Of a DNA stretch of 14,266 nucleotides, positions 6,161 to 12,711 are shown in pieces (positions within the stretch are counted from its first letter, which is position 1; each line of letters starts with the position of its first letter). This DNA is from Syntrophorhabdaceae bacterium PtaU1.Bin034 (GTDB taxonomy: Bacteria > Desulfobacterota_G > Syntrophorhabdia > Syntrophorhabdales > WCHB1-27), in NCBI GenBank assembly GCA_002067405.1, contig MVRP01000095.1:1-14266 (forward strand), written 5' to 3'. The notes beneath the pieces were generated by a model. That model saw nothing but the letters and a program-made list of their open reading frames with translations, searched no databases and was not told where the DNA came from. The position numbers were made by a program, and so were the translations under genes.

Positions 6161-7826
6161 CGCAACATTTTTACCGGGAAACCATACTGCCGAGATCGAA
6201 GCCGGAAGCACCCTTCTGGAAGCCGCGCGAAAAGCCGGAGCCGTCGTTGAATCGCCCTGCAACGGCACGGGCAAATGCGGCAAGTGCAAGGTGAGGCTGA
6301 AGGATCACGCTTCCGTCATGGGTATCGCGGACCAGCGAGGCGTGTCCGATGATGAAAAAAGATCGGGAATTGTCCTTGCATGCCAGACCCGGGTGAACGG
6401 AGATACCGTCGTCGAGCTGCTCCGGGCAAAACAACAAGAGTCTGTTCGGGTCCTCGAAAAAGGCGCGAGTGCATCGATAACAATAAACCCTTTTATCAAA
6501 AAGGAATTTCTCGCAAAAGAGCAACGGACGGCGGTGCATGCGGGCGCATATCTGCTGGGTCTGGAAAAGGGCGACACGCGCCGCAAAAACTACGGGGCCG
6601 TTGTCGACATCGGCACCACGACACTGGTCGCGACCCTCGTCGACCTAAATGAGGGCAGAGAGATCGCCTCGGCCTCCTCGCTCAACCCTCAGAGCCTGCA
6701 CGGTCAGGACGTGCTCTCCCGCATAAAACTGGCTTCCACAAAAGATGGCCTATCCTTGCTTTATGGTCTGTTTGTGGCAGAGACGAACAGACTGATAGGA
6801 GAATTAACGGAAAAATCGGGAATCGGCAGGAAGAATATTTACGAGCTGGTCTACAGCGGCAACACCTGCATGCTCCATCTCGCCACCAATACCGACCCTT
6901 CCGCGCTCGGCAGGTATCCTTACACCCCTGCTCTCTGGGGCAGCGACTACCTCGCCGCTTCGCACCACCCCGGGCTTCATATCGCAGATTTCGGTATCAT
7001 CTATCTCCCCCCTGTCATTTCCGGCTTCGTTGGTGCTGATATCACCTCAGGGGTACTGGCAACCAGACTCCATGAGAAGAAGGGGATCACCCTCTTCATT
7101 GATATCGGCACCAATGGGGAGATGGTGATCGCAAAAAACGGCCGGCTGACAGCATCGTCGACCGCGGCAGGTCCTGCTTTCGAGGGCATGAACATCACTT
7201 TCGGGATGAGGGCCGGCAACGGCGCCATCGAGTCTTTCGAGGTTGATGCAAGCGGATCAATGCATATGGGGACAATCGGAGACATTCGACCGACAGGCAT
7301 ATGCGGAAGCGGCCTCCTCGATGTGGTAGCAGCGCTTGTCGTATGCGGCGCAATCGACAAGAATGGCAGGCTGGTCAATCTCAACCACGGCGCTTTGCCC
7401 CGTCCGGTCGCTGCAAGACTGTTCAAGGAGCAAGGGAAACTCAGATTTTCCCTGAGCGAAACCGTTTATCTCAGCCAGGGCGACATCCGGCAGGTCCAGC
7501 TTGCAAAAGGGGCGATCAGGACCGGTATCGAGTTCCTGCTTCGGCACGTGGGAGTCGGCCCGTCGGCGGTCGACGAGATACTGATAGCCGGAGCCTTTGG
7601 GTACCACCTGAGAGAAAAGAATCTCATCGCTATCGGTCTTTTGCCGCCGGAGTTTGAAGGAAAGATCAAGTTTGTGGGCAATACTTCAAGGACCGGAGCG
7701 ATCGCCTTTCTCCTCAACGAGTCGTATAGGGGAGAGATTGAAGAGGTGGTCAAGCACATTGAAACCATAGAACTGGCGAATTACGAGGATTTTGACCGGA
7801 CCTTCGTCAACTTCCTGAGATTTTAG
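6153..7826 (+). CDS. RACo-type corrinoid activation protein ([2Fe-2S] + ASKHA ATPase)
   Basis: This 557-aa protein reactivates corrinoid proteins whose cobalt has been oxidised from Co(I) to Co(II), using ATP to drive the low-potential reduction. An N-terminal plant-type ferredoxin domain (about 1-90) has cysteines C36, C42, C45 and C77 (C-x5-C-x2-C-x31-C), right for a [2Fe-2S] cluster. After a linker comes the large ASKHA-like domain, with phosphate-binding motifs VVDIGTTT (150-157) and FIDIGTNGE (315-323) and the GICGSGLLD turn (382-390). Length and order match RACo of carboxydotrophic acetogens and the activators of O-demethylase systems; RamA of methanogens differs in having C-terminal [4Fe-4S] clusters. 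The gene overlaps the preceding one by 8 bases, with AAGGAG at 6137-6142. Its placement directly after corrinoid protein and methyltransferases makes the assignment firm. Confidence 0.94.
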   Translation: MPNATFLPGNHTAEIEAGSTLLEAARKAGAVVESPCNGTGKCGKCKVRLKDHASVMGIADQRGVSDDEKRSGIVLACQTRVNGDTVVELLRAKQQESVRVLEKGASASITINPFIKKEFLAKEQRTAVHAGAYLLGLEKGDTRRKNYGAVVDIGTTTLVATLVDLNEGREIASASSLNPQSLHGQDVLSRIKLASTKDGLSLLYGLFVAETNRLIGELTEKSGIGRKNIYELVYSGNTCMLHLATNTDPSALGRYPYTPALWGSDYLAASHHPGLHIADFGIIYLPPVISGFVGADITSGVLATRLHEKKGITLFIDIGTNGEMVIAKNGRLTASSTAAGPAFEGMNITFGMRAGNGAIESFEVDASGSMHMGTIGDIRPTGICGSGLLDVVAALVVCGAIDKNGRLVNLNHGALPRPVAARLFKEQGKLRFSLSETVYLSQGDIRQVQLAKGAIRTGIEFLLRHVGVGPSAVDEILIAGAFGYHLREKNLIAIGLLPPEFEGKIKFVGNTSRTGAIAFLLNESYRGEIEEVVKHIETIELANYEDFDRTFVNFLRF

Positions 7827-7863
7827 GGGCAGCAATATAAGGAAACCCCATCTCATTGCAAAA

Positions 7864-7876
7864 GGCTCGCAGAGCC
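7864..7876 (+). other. Small hairpin between activator and binding-protein genes
   Basis: GGCTC-GCA-GAGCC can form a 5-bp hairpin with a 3-base loop in the 76-base spacer, 12 bases before the AAGGAGG ribosome binding site (7889-7895). There is no T-run, so it is not a terminator. It might protect or process the transcript, or tune expression of the abundant binding protein relative to the enzymes upstream. Weak evidence. Confidence 0.3.
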
Positions 7877-7902
7877 GAAATATAGCCGAAGGAGGCAAGC
7901 AC

Positions 7903-8943
7903 ATGAAGACGTTGTATCGAAGGACAGTTGTAGTGGCGGTAATGCTGGCATTATCGATTTCCCTGTCATGGACCTATGCATCGGCAGCAGGTAAGGAGCT
8001 GAAGAAATTCAATGTAGGGTACCTCGCCTCGACCGGACACACCATGTACTTCATCGCCAAGGAAAAGGGTTATTTCGAGCAGGAAGGCCTGGATGTACAG
8101 CTCTTTCTCTTCACGAACTCGGGTGAGGGGTTGAACGCCATTTCGGCGGGGAAGCTCGATGCGGGTTCCTTCGGCACGGCCCCTCCACTTGTATTTATCA
8201 CAAAAGGGGTAGACGTGACTATCTTTGGGGGGCAGATGTCCGAGGGCCACGGCATTGTCGCAAAACCCGAGAAGGTTGATCAGTTCAGGGATCTGAAAAA
8301 CTACGCCGGCAAGACGATTGCGACGGTCAGGCTCTCCACCGGCGATGTGGTCTTCAGAGGCGGTCTCCACCATGCGGGCGTCGATTGGAAGAAGAATGTC
8401 ACCATAAAAGAGCTCGATTCACCCGGTGCAGTATTGGAAGCAATAAAAAAGGGCAGTGTCGATGCAGGTATTCTGTGGCCTCCTTTCCTGACCCTTGCCG
8501 AACAGCAGGGACTGAAAGTCGCCAGGAGATCGGGCGATGTCCAGCCGAATCACACCTGCTGCCGCCAGTCTGCCCTCACCTCGAGGCTCAAGACCAATGA
8601 GGCGGACTACATCAAATTCATGAGAGCGCTGATAAAAGCGCACGCCTTTTATAAGACGAATCAGGACGAGACGGTAGATATCGCGAGCAAGTATGTAAAA
8701 ATCGATAAGGCCATACTGAAAAAAGACCTGTACAGCGGCAATCTCTACATCAGCCCCGACCCGGAAAAGGCAGGAGTGGTCTCTTTCTGGCAGAATATGA
8801 ACGACGCAGGCTACATCTCGTCCAAGGAAAAAATAGAGTCCCACATCAACACCGAGATATTCCGGAAGGCATTGGATCAACTGATCAAAGAGTATCCCAA
8901 CGAAAAAGACTATAAGGCGCTCAAGGCAAGTTTTAAGGCCTGA
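7903..8943 (+). CDS. ABC transporter periplasmic binding protein, SsuA/TauA/NMT1-like, copy 1
   Basis: This 346-aa exported solute-binding protein belongs to the sulfonate/nitrate/taurine/thiamine-precursor group. A Sec signal peptide is clear: basic MKTLYRR, hydrophobic 8-24, cleavage near A-S-A-A (26-29). I see no lipobox cysteine, so it should be free in the periplasm. The mature start KFNVGYLASTGHTMYFIAKEKGYFEQEGLDV has the hallmark of the family (small-molecule pocket followed by AKEKGYFEQEGLDV, 51-65). Next come GLNAISAGKLDAG (77-89) and a DLKNYAGKTIA segment. AAGGAGG (7889-7895) precedes the ATG by 7 bases. Its partner permease and ATPase are encoded at 9683 and 11701, with a long non-coding gap and cysK between. 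Ligand class (sulfonate, other organosulfur, or a pyrimidine-like compound) cannot be read directly. Confidence 0.92.
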   Translation: MKTLYRRTVVVAVMLALSISLSWTYASAAGKELKKFNVGYLASTGHTMYFIAKEKGYFEQEGLDVQLFLFTNSGEGLNAISAGKLDAGSFGTAPPLVFITKGVDVTIFGGQMSEGHGIVAKPEKVDQFRDLKNYAGKTIATVRLSTGDVVFRGGLHHAGVDWKKNVTIKELDSPGAVLEAIKKGSVDAGILWPPFLTLAEQQGLKVARRSGDVQPNHTCCRQSALTSRLKTNEADYIKFMRALIKAHAFYKTNQDETVDIASKYVKIDKAILKKDLYSGNLYISPDPEKAGVVSFWQNMNDAGYISSKEKIESHINTEIFRKALDQLIKEYPNEKDYKALKASFKA

Positions 8944-9101
8944 AGAGGGTATTGTTAAAGATCTCATGAAAATCGAGCATGAATATCAAGCAGAGATAAG
9001 GGAAAACGTAGCTTGGAAGGGAAGAGACAAATCATAAAACATCAAAACCACCGGTTCTCGATTATTGGTTCCTCAGACCCTCCGAACCCCTTCTTCGCTC
9101 T

Positions 9102-9182
9102 CCGGGTACCCGCGTTGCGGGTGGGTTCCACGTCCGACCCGTTGCCACCCGCCCAGAGCAAGCTTGGAGGGCGGGTACCCGG
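9102..9182. repeat. GC-rich nested inverted repeat
   Basis: CCGGGTACCCGC (9102-9113) is matched by its exact reverse complement GCGGGTACCCGG (9171-9182), a 12-bp inverted repeat with a 57-base interior; each arm also contains the self-complementary CGGGTACCCG. Inside lies a second inverted repeat, GCGGGTGG (9117-9124) with CCACCCGC (9145-9152). The base composition differs from the neighbouring genes. This looks like a dispersed intergenic repeat unit of the REP/BIME or MITE kind rather than a gene. I cannot see other copies in this window. Confidence 0.55.
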
Positions 9183-9219
9183 CGTTGTTCTCCTTCCACT
9201 CGCCTGCGGAACTCGCGCC

Positions 9220-9236
9220 GCACGCCGCCGGCGTGC
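9220..9236. repeat. GC hairpin in the repeat block
   Basis: GCACGCC-GCC-GGCGTGC is a perfect 7-bp hairpin with a 3-base loop. GGCGTGC recurs about 30 bases downstream. It belongs with the GC-rich inverted repeats at 9102-9182 and probably forms part of the same intergenic repeat. It has no T-run on either side and is not a terminator. Confidence 0.5.
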
Positions 9237-9401
9237 TTACCGCTCAGACAGTCCTCGGCGTGCGCCAACCGCGCACCGTTCCCTCCGCTTCAGCCGGATA
9301 CTCCGGACGTTCCCGCAATGTTCGCCAGAGAAGGGTATTCTGCGGGTCTGGAAAGAAAGTACTTACGGTTGGGAACATCTATACAACATAAAGGAAATGC
9401 T

Positions 9402-9639
9402 TTTATCGGCTTTATGCCGACCGAAACCAATTGCGCAGTTGCTCCTATAATGCCGGAATTGGCGACAAGAAAGTTCAATTCCGGCTCGGGTGGACGATCC
9501 CATGTGAAGTGGAACGATGTAGGCGTGTGGCCTGTGAGTATTGCTGGACGAGGGATAATACTTGCGTATATCCCGAGTCGCAAACGGAGCAGGCCGCGCG
9601 GATGCGCGTTCCCGAACATGGGATCGACCGGCCGATAAA
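9402..9639 (+). ncRNA. Nested-stem element of about 240 nt, candidate structured RNA
   Basis: Three perfect long inverted repeats and one near-perfect one are arranged as in a folded RNA. TTTATCGGC (9402-9410) pairs with GCCGATAAA (9631-9639) and closes the element. Inside, GCCGGAATTG (9452-9461) pairs with CAATTCCGGC (9476-9485) as a 10-bp hairpin. CGATCCCATGT (9495-9505) pairs with ACATGGGATCG (9616-9626), 11 bp. Within that arm, 9524-9534 pairs with 9590-9600 over 11 bp including two G-U wobbles, and GGGATA (9552-9557) pairs with TATCCC (9569-9574). The wobbles (T9526-G9598 and T9528-G9596) work only in the + strand RNA, which sets the strand. The element ends 34 bases before the GGAGG of the permease gene, so it could be a leader or a separate RNA. 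I recognise no known family: no tmRNA, 6S, RNase P or riboswitch signature. Confidence 0.55.
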
Positions 9640-9682
9640 CGACGATAGATGAAGAAAGATACAGAGACGGACGGAGGACGGG

Positions 9683-10711
9683 ATGAATAAGGTGGCAGTG
9701 ACTGCAGAGAAAGCCTGGAAAGAACGCGAGGCGGCAAGGGCCGCATGCGAGCGCCCGAACGCGGTGACTGCGGATGCCGGAAAAAGGGAGAGATCGGCAA
9801 AAAGATTGATTGAAGGAGCAGCGGGTGTCTGCCATTTCCTTTTCGTCGCCATCATCCTTTTTCAGTTCTTCCCTGACCGGCGGCCTGATGAGTCCCATTT
9901 TCTCTTCCCGGCGTCTGTTGCGCTCATTGAGGCTATTTTCCTCCTCTACCTGTATTGCAGGAGAGGAAATGAAACGGTTGCGGGAGACCTTCTTGCCCTG
10001 GTTTATGGGGCTGTCTTTGTGTGGCAACTGCTTACCGTCAAGTTTGATGTGCTCGACAGGATGCTCTTCCCCTCGCCTACCTTCGTGTTGTCCCTGCTTG
10101 TGCACGAAATCCCGGAAGCCGTGAAAGGAGCGATAAGCTCCTTGGGTATAGTTTTCGTGGGTTACGGCACCGCTCTCATCACCGCGGTGCCCCTCGGTCT
10201 CATTGCAGGGTGGAACAGGAGGCTCAGGAGCGCCGCGACACCGATCACACGCGTGCTCGGTCCCGTGCCGCCAACCGTGTATATTCCCTATGCGATCGTC
10301 CTTCTTCCCACATTCAAGCTCTCTTCCATGTTCGTCATTTTCATCGGCGCTTTCTGGCCCATATTTATCAATACCCTCAACGGCGTCTCGAGCATCGACG
10401 GCCGGATCATCGAATCGGCGAAAGTGCTCAAGCTCGATCAACGCACCATGCTCACAAAAGTGATCTTTCCCGGCACGCTTCCATCCGTCGTGTCGGGGGC
10501 TACCATAGGGCTCGCCATGTCCTTTATCCTTCTCACGGCGGCGGAAATGATCGGCGCCACTTCAGGGCTCGGCTGGTATGTAAAGTATTTCTCGGATTTC
10601 GCAGATTACCCGCGTGTCATCGTCGGCATCATCTTCGCCGGCATTGTCGTGACGTGCATCATGTATACCTTTGACAAAGTCGAAAAGAGGATGCTTCGAT
10701 GGCGGCGGTAA
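9683..10711 (+). CDS. ABC transporter permease, SsuC/TauC-like, with N-terminal extension, copy 1
   Basis: This 342-aa inner-membrane permease is the channel of a sulfonate/nitrate/taurine-type importer. Residues about 135-335 are the usual permease core, with the cytoplasmic coupling loop (EAA-like) at 244-263, ESAKVLKLDQRTMLTKVIFP. GPVPPTVYIPYA (193-204) is typical of the SsuC group. About 100 extra residues precede the core: a basic-rich cytoplasmic start (1-42) and probably three membrane helices (about 45-63, 73-92, 100-118) ending in WQLLTVK. The second permease in this window has a similar extension. ATG 9683 follows GGAGG (9673-9677). A start deeper in the frame would remove only the charged N-terminus. 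It precedes cysK by 46 bases and presumably works with the ATPase at 11701 and the binding protein at 7903. Confidence 0.9.
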   Translation: MNKVAVTAEKAWKEREAARAACERPNAVTADAGKRERSAKRLIEGAAGVCHFLFVAIILFQFFPDRRPDESHFLFPASVALIEAIFLLYLYCRRGNETVAGDLLALVYGAVFVWQLLTVKFDVLDRMLFPSPTFVLSLLVHEIPEAVKGAISSLGIVFVGYGTALITAVPLGLIAGWNRRLRSAATPITRVLGPVPPTVYIPYAIVLLPTFKLSSMFVIFIGAFWPIFINTLNGVSSIDGRIIESAKVLKLDQRTMLTKVIFPGTLPSVVSGATIGLAMSFILLTAAEMIGATSGLGWYVKYFSDFADYPRVIVGIIFAGIVVTCIMYTFDKVEKRMLRWRR

Positions 10712-10714
10712 TAA

Positions 10715-10736
10715 CCAATAAAAAACCAATAAAAAA
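10715..10736 (+). repeat. Two perfect tandem copies of an 11-bp unit
   Basis: CCAATAAAAAA occurs twice in direct succession in the short spacer between the permease and cysK, just before the ribosome binding site GGGAGG (10743-10748). It is probably a slippage duplication. The A-rich tract could raise translation of cysK by keeping the site unstructured. Confidence 0.6.
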
Positions 10737-10757
10737 GTACAAGGGAGGAAAACCAAA

Positions 10758-11681
10758 ATGGCAAAGATAGCAACCAATCTGACTGAACTCATCGGCAGGA
10801 CGCCTCTCCTGCGGCTCAACAAAGTCACGAATGGCCTGTCCGCTGAGGTGTTGGCAAAGATAGAATCATTCAACCCTGCGGGCAGCGTCAAAGACCGCAT
10901 CGGCTACGCCATGATCAAGGATGCGGAGGACCGGGGTCTCATCAGGAAAGACACGGTTATCATCGAGCCCACAAGCGGCAACACCGGCATCGCCCTTGCC
11001 TTCGTCGCTGCCGCCAAGGGCTACCGCCTCATCCTCACCATGCCGGACACGATGAGCATCGAACGTCGGAATCTGCTTAAGGCGTACGGAGCGGAACTCG
11101 TGTTGACCCCGGGAGCCGAGCGCATGCCGGGAGCCATAAGGAAGGCCGAAGAGTTGGCTGCCCAGATCCCCAATTCCTTCATCCCCCAGCAGTTCAAGAA
11201 CCCTGCAAACCCCGCCATTCATCGGGCGACCACAGCCGAAGAAATCTGGGAGGACACGGATGGAAAGGTCGATATCGTGGTGTCCGGCGTTGGTACCGGA
11301 GGGACGGTGACAGGGGTTGCAGAGGTGATCAAGGCACGCAAGCCTGATTTCAAGGCCGTTGCCGTCGAGCCGCATGAATCTCCGGTCCTCTCCGGCGGTA
11401 TGCCGGGACCTCACCAAATCCAGGGGATAGGCGCAGGGTTCGTTCCCGAGGTGCTCAACCTCAAGCTCGTGGACGAGATATTCAAGGTGAAAAACGAAGA
11501 GGCGATAGAAACGGCCAGAAGATTGGCCCGGGACGAGGGTCTGCTCGTGGGCATCTCTTCGGGCGCGGCCGCCTTTGCTGCCCTGCAGATCGCGGCGCGG
11601 CCGGAAAACAAAGGCAAGGTCATCGTTGCCGTCCTTCCCGATACAGGGGAGCGTTATCTGAGCACACCGCTATTCCAGTAA
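10758..11681 (+). CDS. cysK: Cysteine synthase A (O-acetylserine sulfhydrylase)
   Basis: This 307-aa cytosolic PLP enzyme of fold type II makes L-cysteine from O-acetylserine and sulfide. All signatures are present: the PLP lysine K45 in NPAGSVKDR, the substrate/carboxylate loop TSGNTG (72-77), the phosphate-binding GTGGT (179-183), S268 in the SSGAA segment that contacts the pyridine nitrogen, and the C-terminal [10 protein letters not shown] (294-303) typical of CysK. The length is that of a plain cysteine synthase, without the extra domain of cystathionine beta-synthase. GGGAGG (10743-10748) precedes the ATG. The gene sits between the permease and ATPase genes of an ABC importer, only 19 bases before the ATPase. 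That placement implies the imported compound supplies the sulfur. A variant accepting O-phosphoserine or thiosulfate (CysM-like) is less likely from the motifs. Confidence 0.95.
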   Translation: MAKIATNLTELIGRTPLLRLNKVTNGLSAEVLAKIESFNPAGSVKDRIGYAMIKDAEDRGLIRKDTVIIEPTSGNTGIALAFVAAAKGYRLILTMPDTMSIERRNLLKAYGAELVLTPGAERMPGAIRKAEELAAQIPNSFIPQQFKNPANPAIHRATTAEEIWEDTDGKVDIVVSGVGTGGTVTGVAEVIKARKPDFKAVAVEPHESPVLSGGMPGPHQIQGIGAGFVPEVLNLKLVDEIFKVKNEEAIETARRLARDEGLLVGISSGAAAFAALQIAARPENKGKVIVAVLPDTGERYLSTPLFQ

Positions 11682-11700
11682 CAGCAACAGGTGAGATGGC

Positions 11701-12522
11701 GTGGACGCACGGGGAATACTTTTCGACAAGGTCAGCTTCGCGTATGAAGAACACATAGTTCTTCAGGATATAACACTTTCCATTGAAGAAGGGGAATTCA
11801 TATGTCTCCTTGGTCCTTCAGGCGCGGGGAAAAGCTCCTTCGTGCGGTTGCTCGCCGGCCTTTCATCGGCAACATCGGGGGTCATCCTGATCAACGGAAC
11901 AGAGGTGACGGAGCCGGGCCTCGACCGCGGCATTGTCTTTCAGGATTACACGCTGTTTCCATGGATGAGCGCCGGAGAAAACATCGTTCTCGCCTTGAAG
12001 CAGGCCTTTCCGGAACGGGACAGGCGAGAGCTCAGGGCCGTTGCTGAAGAATTCCTCGATTTGGTGGGCCTTGACAATACGTTTCATAAGCTGCCGGGAG
12101 AAATGTCCGGAGGCATGCGCCAAAGGGCGGCAATTGCGCGCGCCTTCGCCATGAACCCGCCCATATTGTTGCTCGACGAGCCCTTCGGGGCGGTCGATGC
12201 AGTGACGCGGGCAAAGCTTCAGGATCTTTTGCTGCAGCTTTGGCAGCAGGAGAATGAGCGGCCAAAGACCATCATTTTTGTGACGCACGATGTGGACGAA
12301 GCGATCATTCTCGCGAGCAGGGTTGTGGTGATCGGTATGAATCCGGGGAGGATCAAGACGGTAAGGGCTATTGACCTCCCCCGGCCGAGACGGCGCGACC
12401 TTCTGTATCATGACGAGCGTTTCAGGTCTCTCAGAAACGAATTGGTCGAACTTCTCCAGGAGGACGTGGTAAACCAGCTTTCTACCAGTCAGACGGTCTT
12501 GCCACCCGGCGACAGGATTTGA
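11701..12522 (+). CDS. ABC transporter ATPase, SsuB/TauB-like
   Basis: This 273-aa cytosolic ATP-binding subunit belongs to a sulfonate/nitrate/taurine-type importer. The elements in order are Walker A GPSGAGKS (38-45), Q-loop at Q81 in VFQDYTLFPWM, signature MSGGMRQR (135-142), Walker B ILLLDEP (155-161), D-loop GAVD (163-166) and switch histidine H196 in THDVDEA. QDYTLFPWM and THDVDEAI are typical of the SsuB/TauB/NrtD group. Translation starts at GTG 11701, behind AGGTGAG (11689-11695); a nearby ATG at 11696 is out of frame. It is the last gene before the AT-rich spacer carrying the third shared promoter. One ATPase may serve both permeases of this window, unless another is encoded beyond the right edge. 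Confidence 0.93.
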   Translation: MDARGILFDKVSFAYEEHIVLQDITLSIEEGEFICLLGPSGAGKSSFVRLLAGLSSATSGVILINGTEVTEPGLDRGIVFQDYTLFPWMSAGENIVLALKQAFPERDRRELRAVAEEFLDLVGLDNTFHKLPGEMSGGMRQRAAIARAFAMNPPILLLDEPFGAVDAVTRAKLQDLLLQLWQQENERPKTIIFVTHDVDEAIILASRVVVIGMNPGRIKTVRAIDLPRPRRRDLLYHDERFRSLRNELVELLQEDVVNQLSTSQTVLPPGDRI

Positions 12523-12630
12523 TACTTCAAGCATGATTCACGATCCTGGATTAATTTCTTTTAATTAGTAAATTTCATAGCTTATGTCTAATTGTCGTAA
12601 TATATAATGCATATATATTAAAAATAATTA

Positions 12631-12660
12631 TTGACATACATACTCAACAATTATTATAAA
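12631..12660 (+). promoter_or_regulatory. Promoter with shared motif, copy 3 (second ABC operon)
   Basis: TTGACA (12631-12636) is followed by ATACTCAA (12640-12647) at the shared offset and by TATAAA (12655-12660, 18-base spacer). The 30 bases upstream are almost pure A/T. The same run AAAAT-W-ATTATTGACA (with W = A or T) is found at the corrinoid-operon promoter. Transcription would start near 12667, leaving a leader of about 45 nt before the ATG at 12712. GTTGCTATC (12670-12678) resembles GTTACTATC after the second promoter. No terminator is visible between the ATPase stop and this promoter. Confidence 0.65.
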
Positions 12661-12711
12661 TACTATACTGTTGCTATCGGCTAACTAATGAATACGTCTC
12701 AAGGAGGTATC

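Larger units (their letters stand above)
8944..9682. other. 739-base non-coding interval inside the ABC gene set
   Basis: This stretch separates the binding-protein gene from its permease gene. 8944-9060 is AT-rich and featureless; no terminator was found. About 9060-9330 is strongly GC-rich and full of inverted repeats. 9402-9639 is a nested-stem element. Overlapping open frames on both strands (for instance + 9013-9450, - 9290-10441) look spurious: they are rich in Arg, Pro and Ser, have no recognisable domain, and follow the repeat sequence rather than a codon pattern. Confidence 0.65.

Noticed and set aside
9013..9450. Open frame of 145 codons on the + strand in the gap
   Set aside because: The translation is Arg/Pro/Ser-rich, follows the GC-rich inverted repeats and has no domain. 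Overlapping frames are equally open, so it reads as repeat sequence.
9446..9451. Perfect TATAAT as a -10 element for the permease
   Set aside because: No -35-like hexamer at 16-18 bases upstream, and the site lies inside the nested-stem element. It may be fortuitous.
9402..9639. Integron attC site, retron RNA or insertion-sequence end
   Set aside because: No core GTTRRRY pair, no reverse transcriptase or transposase gene nearby, and no target-site duplication that I can see.
9290..10441. Long minus-strand open frame of 383 codons
   Set aside because: It lies antisense to the permease, whose membrane helices and EAA loop are clear. The translation has no recognisable domain.
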